Shown here piece by piece: positions 52,905 through 60,975 of a stretch of 64,000 bases of DNA (positions are counted from its first letter, which is position 1; every line of letters starts with the position of its first letter). Below the pieces are notes generated by a model. The model worked only from the letters and a program-made list of their open reading frames with translations, was not told the origin of the DNA and searched no databases. Position numbers and translations under genes: made by a program. This DNA is from Chloracidobacterium sp. GTDB taxonomy: Bacteria > Acidobacteriota > Blastocatellia > Pyrinomonadales > Pyrinomonadaceae. The DNA is taken from the NCBI GenBank assembly GCA_016716365.1, contig JADJWM010000017.1, positions 1-64,000 of the forward strand, given 5' to 3'.

Positions 52905-54865
52905 GCGTTCTTCAGGCAAGCTGCCCATCATGTGCAGGCCCGGTCGAATTCAAAGCCGGATCGACGATCGTTCTGGTTTGCCCTTATTGCCGTTCGGCCG
53001 TGGCCCGGACCGACCGCGGTTTGGAAGACTTGGGCAAGGTCGCCGAGGTCGTTCAATCCGAATCCCCGCTCCGCATCGGCCTGAAAGGAACCTTCAACGG
53101 CAACCGATTCGAATTAACCGGCCGCGCCCAGCTTCGGCACGAGATGGGCGGGGTCTGGGACGAATGGTACGCAACGTTCTCAAACGGTTGGGTTGGCTGG
53201 CTGGCCGAAGCACAGGGAAAATTCTACCTCACCTTCTATCAGCCGCTGCCCGAGGGCCGTACACTTCCCTCCTTCGATGCACTTCAAGTAGGTCAGATCG
53301 TGCAGGAGATCCCCTCGGAAACTGGGTTGATTGTTTCTGAAAAGGGCATCGCAACCGCGGTCGCGGCCGACGGCGAGATACCTTATCGCCTCGTACCTAA
53401 CGAACAGAGCCGTTATGCCGACCTTGTCGGCAAGAACAACGCCTTCGGCACTATCGATTATGGGATCGATCCGCCCTGGGTATTCCTCGGCAACGAGGTG
53501 ACGCTTGCCGACATCGGATTGGCCGACGCCAGGCCCGCGGAGCGAAAGGCACGCACTGTTTCGGCCGCCGCGATGGGGTGCCCGAATTGCGGCGGGCCGC
53601 TTTCACTTACGGCACCGGACAAGGCAGAACGCGTGACTTGCCCCAATTGCGATTCGCTGCTTGATGTGAATCAGGGGAATCTGACCTATCTGAAGGCCCT
53701 GACCCCGACAAAGGCCGACATCGGCTTTGTCCTGCCGATCGGCGCTGAGGGAACGTTTGCCGACGGGGTTAAGTTCCGCATTATCGGGTCCGTCGTGCGT
53801 AGCGTAACTTTCGACGGGATCACCTATTACTGGCACGAGTATCTCCTTTATAACCCTCGCGTTGGCTTCCGCTGGCTAGTCCATTCGGACAATCATTGGA
53901 ATTTTGTCGAGCCGGTCAATCCGGCAGAGGTCGAGGCCACGTTCGGAAGCACGATGCTCACATCCGTGCCGACGATGGTCAAGTACAACGGCCGGACCTT
54001 CAAGATCTTTCAAGATGCGCCGGCTCGGGTTGAATATGTAAAAGGCGAATTTTACTGGCGGGTCGAACAGGGCGAAACCGTCCGGGCGATCGATTACGTT
54101 TCGGCTCCGGTAATGCTGTCGCAGGAATCGACCGCCAATGAGGTGAATTGGTCGGCGGGTGTATATCTTACCCGTGAAGAGGTAGAAAAAGCGTTTGGGG
54201 TCAGCGGACTGCCCAAACCCTGGGCCGTCGGACCCAACCAGCCGTTTACCGGCCGTTTTTATTACACCTGGGGCCTGATCCCGCTTTTGCTATTGTTCAT
54301 TGTCGCGATCTTTATGATCCCGCTCAGCGGGTTGAGCAGCACGGTCCATTCCCAGCAGATCACGTTGCCGCCGATGGCGAACCCGACAACACCACAGATC
54401 CAGTTCAGCGACGCGTTTCAGATAAAAGGGAATCGTAATGTAAAGATCTCGGCTTCGGCCCCGGTGAACAATTCCTTCGTCGAACTGGACGTTGACCTGA
54501 TCAACGAGCAGAGCCAGGAGGTCGAGTCGATCGTGATACCGATCGAGTATTACACGGGGACCGACAGCGACGGCGCCTGGACCGAGGGCAGCCAATCGCA
54601 GGACGCGACCGTCTCGGCACTTCCCGCAGGCAAATACACGCTTCGTGTTGCGGGAACGTGGCAGAATTCGACGCAGCCGATGCCGGTCAACGTTAAGGTT
54701 GAACAGAATGTCGTACGCGGAGTAAATTTCATTTGCGCTTTGATCGTGCTCGCGATAGTGCCGATCATTGGACTTTTCAGAAAGCTGATCTTTGAAAGCG
54801 CACGCTGGAAGGACAGCGAGTTTGCCGCGACGAATTTTGTTAGTGGAACCGACGATGATGAGTGA
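52901..54865 (+). CDS. Double zinc-ribbon, DUF4178 membrane protein
   Basis: A roughly 654-residue protein from CTG 52901. Zinc ribbon 1 is CPSCAGPVEF..CPYC (about 8-31); a DUF4178 unit follows (LKGTFNGNRFELTGRAQLRH; GVWDEWYATFSNGWVGWLAE). Ribbon 2 is CPNCGGPLSL..CPNC (about 225-248), then a second DUF4178 unit (FADGVKFRIIGSVVRSVTFD; YYWHEYLLYNPRVGFRWLV). Two membrane helices (LIPLLLLFIVAIFMIPLSGL; FICALIVLAIVPIIGLFRKL) flank a beta-sandwich-like domain. The function is unknown. Placement between SpeD and DUF350/SpeE ties it to polyamine chemistry at the membrane. Confidence 0.85.
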   Translation: MSVLQASCPSCAGPVEFKAGSTIVLVCPYCRSAVARTDRGLEDLGKVAEVVQSESPLRIGLKGTFNGNRFELTGRAQLRHEMGGVWDEWYATFSNGWVGWLAEAQGKFYLTFYQPLPEGRTLPSFDALQVGQIVQEIPSETGLIVSEKGIATAVAADGEIPYRLVPNEQSRYADLVGKNNAFGTIDYGIDPPWVFLGNEVTLADIGLADARPAERKARTVSAAAMGCPNCGGPLSLTAPDKAERVTCPNCDSLLDVNQGNLTYLKALTPTKADIGFVLPIGAEGTFADGVKFRIIGSVVRSVTFDGITYYWHEYLLYNPRVGFRWLVHSDNHWNFVEPVNPAEVEATFGSTMLTSVPTMVKYNGRTFKIFQDAPARVEYVKGEFYWRVEQGETVRAIDYVSAPVMLSQESTANEVNWSAGVYLTREEVEKAFGVSGLPKPWAVGPNQPFTGRFYYTWGLIPLLLLFIVAIFMIPLSGLSSTVHSQQITLPPMANPTTPQIQFSDAFQIKGNRNVKISASAPVNNSFVELDVDLINEQSQEVESIVIPIEYYTGTDSDGAWTEGSQSQDATVSALPAGKYTLRVAGTWQNSTQPMPVNVKVEQNVVRGVNFICALIVLAIVPIIGLFRKLIFESARWKDSEFAATNFVSGTDDDE

Positions 54866-54910
54866 ACCGGCGTGAACGGTTAACGAACAAGCAACTAACG
54901 ATTTGCAATT

Positions 54911-55060
54911 ATGCTGAAGAAGATTTATTTGATATTCGCCATGGGTGTCCTCGGGCTTTATTCGATGGCCGCATGGTTCGGTTGGGAGATGGCGAACGCC
55001 GGCGGCAAGTCGCGTTTGGGCGTACCTTTTATTTATTCGGGATTTCGCGGAGGAAAATAG
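54911..55060 (+). CDS. 49-residue membrane peptide
   Basis: ATG 54911 opens MLKKIYLIFAMGVLGLYSMA, one membrane helix, and ends YSGFRGGK with the stop directly touching the DUF350 start at 55061. AAWFGWEMANAGGKSR is a polar juxtamembrane turn. It is conserved in position within such operons, as far as I recall, and probably a subunit of the DUF4178/DUF350 complex. Too small for most gene callers. Confidence 0.65.
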   Translation: MLKKIYLIFAMGVLGLYSMAAWFGWEMANAGGKSRLGVPFIYSGFRGGK

Positions 55061-55315
55061 ATGACTTTGAGTATGATCTTAACTGGGTTGCTCGGCTTTG
55101 TCGTCAGATTGGACCAGCTTGCCGAGATCCTGATAACAACGCTGATCTTCGTGATCTTGGGGCTGGTGTTCTTCACCATCGCTTATTTTATTTTGAGCCG
55201 CATTTTCGATATCCACCGCGAGATCGAAGAAGACCATAACACTGCGCTCGGCATCATTATCGGTGCGATCATGATCGGCATCTCCATCATTATCGCAGCG
55301 GCGATCCACGGCTGA
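55061..55315 (+). CDS. DUF350 family membrane protein
   Basis: An 84-residue, two-helix DUF350 protein (LITTLIFVILGLVFFTIAYF; ALGIIIGAIMIGISIIIAAA) with the conserved polar stretch IFDIHREIEEDHNTALG between the helices. DUF350 proteins such as E. coli YjfL occur with polyamine/glutathionylspermidine-type genes. It follows the membrane peptide without a gap. Confidence 0.88.
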   Translation: MTLSMILTGLLGFVVRLDQLAEILITTLIFVILGLVFFTIAYFILSRIFDIHREIEEDHNTALGIIIGAIMIGISIIIAAAIHG

Positions 55316-55348
55316 GAACGAGAGGATAAAGGATCAAGCGTAAAGGAT

Positions 55349-55375
55349 AAAGGCCGCGGCCCGGCCTTTGTTTTA
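55349..55375 (+). terminator. Intrinsic terminator or attenuator before speE
   Basis: Stem AAAGGCC/GGCCTTT (55349-55355 with 55363-55369), extendable outward (GGATAAA/TTTATCC type), followed by GTTTT. It could partly separate speE from the upstream genes. Confidence 0.65.
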
Positions 55376-55404
55376 TCCTTCATCCCTTATCCTTTGTCCT
55401 TACG

Positions 55405-56928
55405 ATGAAGCACGTTCCCCTTCTTTTCATCAATGTCGTGATCATCGCCACCTGCGGCCTGATCTACGAGCTGCTCGCGGCCACGGTCTCATCCTACGTT
55501 CTCGGCGATTCCGTCACCCAATTCTCTACGATCATCGGCGTCTATCTTTTCGCGATGGGTGTCGGCTCCTGGCTGTCACGCTACATCGAGAAGAATATCG
55601 CTGAAAAGTTCGTCGATATCGAGCTTGCCGTGGCGATCCTCGGCGGGGCCTCGGCTCCGGTCCTTTTTCTTACGTTCGCCTATGTTACCTATTTCGGGTT
55701 GGTCCTTTATTCGCTGGTATTTCTGATCGGGACCCTTGTCGGGCTGGAAATACCACTTCTGATGCGGATATTGAAAGACCATCTCGATTTCAAAGAGCTG
55801 GTCTCGCGTGTTCTTGCCCTCGATTATGTTGGAGCCCTGCTGGCCGCACTGATGTTCCCAATCTTTTTGGTCCCGAGGCTTGGCCTGAACCGGACCTCGC
55901 TGCTCTTCGGGATGCTGAATGCAGCGGTTGCGATCTGGGCGACTTGGCTGCTCGAACCCTTGATCACCGACCGCAAGCTGCTATTTCTGCGGGTCAAAGG
56001 ATTCGTGGTGTTGGTGATACTCGGGATCGGTATGATAAAGGCGGACAGCTTGACGACGCTCGCCGAGGACGGCCTGTTTTCCGACCAGATCGTTTATGCG
56101 AAGAGTTCTCCGTACCAGCGGATCGTGGTGACCCGCGGAAAACTGGGCCATTCGCTTTTCCTCAACGGTAATCTTCAATTCAATTCGTTCGACGAATACC
56201 GTTACCACGAGGCCCTCGTTCACCCAGCCTTTGCTTCATTTGCGGGCGAGCCGCGAAACGTCCTTGTACTCGGCGGGGGCGACGGCCTCGCGCTCCGCGA
56301 GATCCTTAAGTATCCGGCGGTCGAACGGGTGACGCTTGTCGATCTCGATCCGCTGATGACCGGGCTTTCGGAAGCCTTTCCCGCACTGTCCGAGTTGAAC
56401 CGGAATGCTTTCGCCGACCCGCGGGTGACCGTTGTGAACGCAGACGCGTTCGTCTGGCTTGATAATAAACGCGATGAGCAGTTCGACATCGCGATCGTCG
56501 ATTTTCCCGATCCGAATAACTTCGCACTTGGGAAGCTCTATACCACGCGTTTTTACGGCCTGCTCAAGGAAAGACTCGCACCCGATGCCTCGGTGGTGAT
56601 CCAATGCACGTCGCCGCTCTACGCTCGCAATTCCTATTGGTCCATCATCCGAACACTGGAGGCCGCCGGCTTTACCGTAAAGCCTTTTCAGACGACCGTG
56701 CCCAGCTTCGGCGTATGGGGTTATGCCCTCGCGAAGCAGCAACCGTTCGAAACTCCCACGAAGCTTCCAGCAGGGATCGAACTTAAGTTCCTCAACGAAG
56801 ATTATTTGGCGTCGCTGTTCGAATTCCCGGCGGACATGATGCCGCCGTCGGACGAGGTCGAGATCAATCGGCTCGATAATCAGGCGCTGGTGCGTTATTA
56901 CGAGTCAGAATGGCGGCGGTTTGAATGA
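55405..56928 (+). CDS. speE: Membrane-anchored polyamine aminopropyltransferase
   Basis: A 507-residue protein: an N-terminal domain of about six to seven membrane helices (residues 5-220, e.g. LIYELLAATVSSYVLGDSVT, TIIGVYLFAMGVGSWLSRYI) fused to a spermidine synthase domain. The catalytic part has FLNGNLQFNSFDEYRYHEAL, VLVLGGGDGLALREILKY (SAM site), LVDLDPLMTGLSEAFPAL and the Asp of IAIVDFPDPNNFALGKLYT. It transfers aminopropyl from decarboxylated SAM to an amine acceptor. The membrane fusion is a known variant. Acceptor unknown. Confidence 0.92.
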   Translation: MKHVPLLFINVVIIATCGLIYELLAATVSSYVLGDSVTQFSTIIGVYLFAMGVGSWLSRYIEKNIAEKFVDIELAVAILGGASAPVLFLTFAYVTYFGLVLYSLVFLIGTLVGLEIPLLMRILKDHLDFKELVSRVLALDYVGALLAALMFPIFLVPRLGLNRTSLLFGMLNAAVAIWATWLLEPLITDRKLLFLRVKGFVVLVILGIGMIKADSLTTLAEDGLFSDQIVYAKSSPYQRIVVTRGKLGHSLFLNGNLQFNSFDEYRYHEALVHPAFASFAGEPRNVLVLGGGDGLALREILKYPAVERVTLVDLDPLMTGLSEAFPALSELNRNAFADPRVTVVNADAFVWLDNKRDEQFDIAIVDFPDPNNFALGKLYTTRFYGLLKERLAPDASVVIQCTSPLYARNSYWSIIRTLEAAGFTVKPFQTTVPSFGVWGYALAKQQPFETPTKLPAGIELKFLNEDYLASLFEFPADMMPPSDEVEINRLDNQALVRYYESEWRRFE

Positions 56929-56949
56929 ATCGACGGCGAATAACACGAA

Positions 56950-58545
56950 TTGAAACTCACACGCAGAGAGCTTTTGACGACCTTCCTTGGGGCACCGCTC
57001 GCGTTGGCCGCTTGCCGCGAAGGTGCGCCGGTTCGATTTCCTGAAGGCGAGATCGTCGGCCAAAGCGACGCTCTTGGCCATGTGATCCGCGATGGGCGAA
57101 ATTTCGAGGTCCCCGCGGAAAACTGGAAGACCGTGAAGATCGCCATTGTTGGCGGCGGGATCGCGGGATTGTCGGCGGCCTGGAAACTGAAAAGGCTCGG
57201 GATAGATGAGTTCATCGTACTCGAATTAGAGAAGGACACCGGCGGCACTTCTGCAAGCGGTTCAGGGCAGCCGGTCGGCTACCCGTGGGGAGCCCACTAC
57301 CTGCCGGTTCCGTTTCGCGAGAATACGGAGCTGATCGAACTGCTCGATGAAATGTCGCTGACCGAAGGTCGGACGGTTGACGGCGACGTGGTCGTCAAGG
57401 AACAATTCCTTTGCCGCGAACCCGAAGAGCGTGTTTTCTACAAAGGCCGGTGGTACGACGGGCTCTACCTGCACGTTGGCGAAAGCGAAGAAGACAAGCG
57501 GCAGTTAGCCGAATTCCAGAAACAGATCGACCAGTGGGTCAACTGGCGTGACGCCAGTGGGCGAAGGGCTTTTGTCGTACCGTCGGCGAATTGCTCCGAG
57601 GATCCGGAGGCGACGGCGCCCGATAAGATCTCGTTCGCGGACTGGCTGCGGCAAAAAGGATTTACTTCCGAACGGCTGATCTGGTATTGCGATTACGCAT
57701 GCCGCGACGATTACGGTCTTAAGCTCGATCAGACGTCGGCGTGGGCGGGGCTATTCTATTTCTGCTCGCGGGTGCGGAAAAGCGGCGATGAGTCGCAGCC
57801 GTTCATCACTTTTCCCGAAGGCAACGGGCGGTTCGTGAATCACTTCGCGGAGGCCGTGAAAGATAAAGTACTGCGGTCGCACATGGCGGTTTCGATCGTG
57901 CCGAACGATAAAGGTGTCGATGTAATTTGTCTGGCCCACGGGCAGGTTAGGGGTTTCCATTGCGACAAAGTCATCTATGCGTCGCCGATATTTACGGCTC
58001 CATATGTGATCCGCGGGTTCGCGGATGACGCCCCGTTTCCGGCCGGCGAGTTCCTTCACAACTCATGGTTTGTCGCGAACCTGTTCCTTAAAGACCGGCC
58101 AAAACCTCGGTTCGCACGCGACTTCCCGCTGGCGTGGGACAACGTGCTGTACGAAAGCCCGAGCCTCGGGTATGTGAACGCCACGCACCAGAAAGGCATC
58201 GATTACGGCCCGGCGGTCTGGACCTACTATTACCCGATGTGCCACGAGGAAAACGGCCGCACCAAACTGTTCAATTACAACTGGCGAGAACTTGCGGACG
58301 TCTGCCTGACCGACATGTCGCGTGCCCATCCGGAGATTTACGAACTCACCGAGCGAATAGATATAATGCGCTGGGGACACGCAATGATAAGCCCCCTGCC
58401 CGGTTTCATTTGGGGTGAACACCGGCGGAAAGCTCTGGAACCGTATCGGAACATCCACTTCGCCCATACCGACATGAGCGGCATCGCGTTGTTCGAGGAG
58501 GCCTTTCATCACGGGCTGCGGGCGGCGAGTGCGGTTAGGCAGTAA
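56950..58545 (+). CDS. Tat-exported FAD amine oxidase-like lipoprotein
   Basis: A 531-residue flavoprotein starting at TTG 56950. The N-terminus LTRRELLTTFLGAPLALAAC combines a twin-arginine motif and a lipobox (Cys22), so it is a Tat-exported lipoprotein. The FAD dinucleotide motif is IAIVGGGIAGLSAAWKLKRL (about 63-82), followed by VLELEKDTGGTS. HTDMSGIALFEEAFHHGLRA at the C-terminus is the typical FAD-proximal end of the amine oxidase/protoporphyrinogen oxidase group. Next to SpeD/SpeE it may oxidise a polyamine product in the periplasm, an inference. Confidence 0.85.
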   Translation: MKLTRRELLTTFLGAPLALAACREGAPVRFPEGEIVGQSDALGHVIRDGRNFEVPAENWKTVKIAIVGGGIAGLSAAWKLKRLGIDEFIVLELEKDTGGTSASGSGQPVGYPWGAHYLPVPFRENTELIELLDEMSLTEGRTVDGDVVVKEQFLCREPEERVFYKGRWYDGLYLHVGESEEDKRQLAEFQKQIDQWVNWRDASGRRAFVVPSANCSEDPEATAPDKISFADWLRQKGFTSERLIWYCDYACRDDYGLKLDQTSAWAGLFYFCSRVRKSGDESQPFITFPEGNGRFVNHFAEAVKDKVLRSHMAVSIVPNDKGVDVICLAHGQVRGFHCDKVIYASPIFTAPYVIRGFADDAPFPAGEFLHNSWFVANLFLKDRPKPRFARDFPLAWDNVLYESPSLGYVNATHQKGIDYGPAVWTYYYPMCHEENGRTKLFNYNWRELADVCLTDMSRAHPEIYELTERIDIMRWGHAMISPLPGFIWGEHRRKALEPYRNIHFAHTDMSGIALFEEAFHHGLRAASAVRQ

Positions 58546-58558
58546 TACGAGCAGTAGC

Positions 58559-58624
58559 GAGTGTGCCTGAAGGAGATCTTGCCCGATAGCCTCTTATGCT
58601 CTCGGCTGGCCGCAGGGCACACTC
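58559..58624. repeat. Inverted-repeat element between oxidase and relic
   Basis: Arms GAGTGTGCCTG (58559-58569) and CAGGGCACACTC (58613-58624) flank a 43-base centre. The element stands exactly where an intact oxidase gene ends and a duplicated oxidase 3' end resumes; similar short dispersed repeats are common in such genomes. Confidence 0.55.
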
Positions 58625-58636
58625 CCTCCGGTCGTG

Positions 58637-58723
58637 TTTCCACCTTTTGATCTGAGCGGGATAGCGTTGCTTGAAGAAGCCTTCTATCACGGATTGCGGA
58701 CGGCGGAGGCGGTCGTGAAATGA
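58637..58723 (+). pseudogene. Relic 3' end of a second FAD oxidase gene
   Basis: Twenty-eight codons read FPPFDLSGIALLEEAFYHGL then RTAEAVVK and stop, paralogous to the last residues of the FAD oxidase just upstream (DMSGIALFEEAFHHGL). The stop overlaps the ATG at 58720 of the next gene (ATGA), so that gene was once coupled to a full second oxidase, most of which is gone. Confidence 0.75.
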
Positions 58724-59181
58724 AAGCCAAGATACTTGCCGCGTTTACCATAGTTCTGCTTTTGGTTGGCGCTCTCCTGATTCTACTCGGCATCCTTGGA
58801 CCGGTTGAATACCTGGTGCCTGAACTGACTGGAGACATCGAATGGAGCAAGCAGGTGACCCGGCTGAAGCTTAGAAAGTATGAGATCGTCGGCAGACCGG
58901 AAGAGCTACGATCGTGGCTTTATCATCAGGATGGAGCGCCGGGTCAGGAAGTCGGGGTCGCTTTTCTTTCGTGGGGGTTGGATAATCAGAGCGATTTCGA
59001 AATGATCGTGGACGGAATGGCACCCGCGGAGAAGCCCGGATTCATTTCCTGGTTGTCGGGAATTATAGTCGATCGAAAATTCGAAGACAGCTTCAGGTCT
59101 AGCTTCTCAGAACGAAAGTCTCCTGCAATTCTGGAGATCTTGTCGCAAGTAGGTTCGATGTCTAATGGAAGCCGAAGGTGA
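58720..59181 (+). CDS. Small membrane-anchored protein of unknown function
   Basis: A 153-residue protein with one N-terminal membrane helix (ILAAFTIVLLLVGALLILLG) and a periplasmic part (YEIVGRPEELRSWLYHQDG; VGVAFLSWGLDNQSDFEMIV). I recognise no family. Its start overlaps the relic oxidase stop and its end overlaps the next gene by 17 bases, so it is part of the same translational chain. Confidence 0.65.
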   Translation: MKAKILAAFTIVLLLVGALLILLGILGPVEYLVPELTGDIEWSKQVTRLKLRKYEIVGRPEELRSWLYHQDGAPGQEVGVAFLSWGLDNQSDFEMIVDGMAPAEKPGFISWLSGIIVDRKFEDSFRSSFSERKSPAILEILSQVGSMSNGSRR

Positions 59182-60217
59182 GAAAAATCTCTGGCTCTTC
59201 TCCCGAAATACCGATCTCTCGGTGTTTCTAGGGAGTGCGGTTGTTGCGCTTCTCCTGCTCGCGGTTGGGTATCAACTCGGGATCCTCAATGACGATTCGC
59301 CCGACTGGACGTGGATCTCAGCGGTGCTGCTGATCGATGTCGCGCATGTGTGGTCCACCTCATTCCGGGTTTATTTCGACGCCGAGGAGTTCAAGCGTCG
59401 GTTCTGGCTTTATCTGTTCGTTCCGGTTGCGGGCTACGCTGTCGGGGTGGCTTTGTACAGCGAGGGCGAGCTGACATTCTGGCGGGTGCTGGCGATCGTA
59501 GCCGTATTTCATTTTGTGCGGCAGCAATACGGCTGGGTGGCCTTATACCGGCGGAAGCTGGGCGAGACCGAAACCTGGTCTTGGTGGATTGACGCGGCGG
59601 CAGTCTATCTTGCGACTGTATACCCGCTGGCATTTTGGATGACCAGCCTGCCGCGAAATTTCAACTGGTTCATCGCTAACGACTTCTTTGCCCTGCCCGA
59701 GTTCGTCGGAACGGTGATGTTTCCGATCTACGTCCTGGCTCTGGCTGCTTACGCGGCGAAATTGGTCTATTTCTACAAGACCAAGGGCTTCCTCAACCCC
59801 GGAAAGGACATCGTCGTCGCGACCACCGCAATTTGCTGGTACGTCGGGATCGTCGCGTTTAATTCCGATTACGCTTTTACCGTCACTAACGTGATCATCC
59901 ATGGCGTTCCTTATTTCGCTCTTATATGGTTCTACGCAAGAAAGAGGCGGGAATCGACCGGCCGTTTTTACCGCACGCTTTCTAATCATTGGATCATCTT
60001 TCTCGCAACTCTCTGGGCCCTCGCCTACGTTGAAGAGCTGTTTTGGAGCCGCGGTGTATGGCACGAACGGACCTGGCTGTTCGGGACGAATTGGGATTGG
60101 ACCGGGTGGAAGATGTGGCTTGTGCCTCTTCTTGCGGTCCCACAGCTTACACACTACATTCTTGACGGTTTCATCTGGCGTCGCCGAGGCAACACGGGCA
60201 GGACAGTCATCGAGTAA
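59165..60217 (+). CDS. Polytopic membrane protein with conserved-looking histidines
   Basis: A 350-residue protein with about nine membrane helices. Histidines stand at helix ends in striking contexts: LLIDVAHVWSTSFRVYFD, VFHFVRQQYGWVALYRRK, VIIHGVPYFALIWFYARK and PQLTHYILDGFIWRRR. This could be a membrane metal site as in di-iron hydroxylases or Brp/Blh-like enzymes, but no family is recognised. It is the last gene of the polyamine-linked series; 77 bases follow before the next gene. Confidence 0.65.
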   Translation: MEAEGEKNLWLFSRNTDLSVFLGSAVVALLLLAVGYQLGILNDDSPDWTWISAVLLIDVAHVWSTSFRVYFDAEEFKRRFWLYLFVPVAGYAVGVALYSEGELTFWRVLAIVAVFHFVRQQYGWVALYRRKLGETETWSWWIDAAAVYLATVYPLAFWMTSLPRNFNWFIANDFFALPEFVGTVMFPIYVLALAAYAAKLVYFYKTKGFLNPGKDIVVATTAICWYVGIVAFNSDYAFTVTNVIIHGVPYFALIWFYARKRRESTGRFYRTLSNHWIIFLATLWALAYVEELFWSRGVWHERTWLFGTNWDWTGWKMWLVPLLAVPQLTHYILDGFIWRRRGNTGRTVIE

Positions 60218-60294
60218 CCGCCGGCTGAGTTCAAGCGGATTCACCGATATTTACCCGATCGGGGGCCTTTCTATGGTTTAATGGTCCATAACGG

Positions 60295-60888
60295 ATGAGA
60301 CAAGGAACGAGACGATACATTCTTCTGATAGCTGCCGCTTCAATGATAGGTTGGGGAGCCGCTTGCCGCAGTTCTACCGGGCTGCTTGGGCCGGTGGATG
60401 AGACTGCCGACGCCGCACAAATGATCATGGATGCAAATGCGGACCTCAAGGAGATACGTAAGCTCTATGATGCCAACGCTTATAAACGCGAGGCGCTGAA
60501 ATCCGCAATGGCGGCCGACGATGCGGCGGAAGTAAGGAAGATCGCCGACGAACTTGTCTATCTGATAAACGATGGGGCCAAATTCGGGAAGAGCGCCCTT
60601 GATAAGATCGAGGAAGCCCGAGGATTGAAGATCAACGAAGATTATGCAGATTATCTTCGGCTAAAGCGGGAGGCACTTACGAATCAGCTGAACGCCTTTG
60701 AAGAATACCGGCAGGCAGCTCGAAAGCTTCGTGATAATTACAATCCGAAGGACAAACAGGCCCACGCCGAAGTGAAGGCGGATTTTGAGCGGCGAAGTGA
60801 AGAGTTTCAGAAGCAGATGGAGAAAGCCCGCGAATACAGCATTCAGGCGAATGAACTCGCAAAAGAAGTTTCACGGCGGCCGCAGTGA
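60295..60888 (+). CDS. Coiled-coil lipoprotein
   Basis: A 197-residue lipoprotein with lipobox GAAC (Cys24 in IGWGAACRSS). The rest is almost wholly helical: ADAAQMIMDANADLKEIRKL, AVRKIADELVYLIND-like heptads, and a charged C-terminal coil (VKADFERRSEEFQKQMEKAR). It probably forms a rod in the periplasm. The function is unknown. It shares a terminator with the convergent PDZ gene. Confidence 0.75.
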   Translation: MRQGTRRYILLIAAASMIGWGAACRSSTGLLGPVDETADAAQMIMDANADLKEIRKLYDANAYKREALKSAMAADDAAEVRKIADELVYLINDGAKFGKSALDKIEEARGLKINEDYADYLRLKREALTNQLNAFEEYRQAARKLRDNYNPKDKQAHAEVKADFERRSEEFQKQMEKAREYSIQANELAKEVSRRPQ

Positions 60889-60916
60889 TCGCGGGCTCCG
60901 GCGTATGGAAAGAAAA

Positions 60917-60941
60917 ATGCGGGCCGCGAAGGGGCCCGCAT
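60917..60941. terminator. Bidirectional terminator
   Basis: A perfect 9-base stem ATGCGGGCC/GGCCCGCAT (60917-60925 with 60933-60941), with A-rich sequence left and TCATTTT right, lies between two convergent genes. Confidence 0.8.
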
Positions 60942-60975
60942 CATCATTTTGTGAAAGCCGACACTGAGTTACCGC

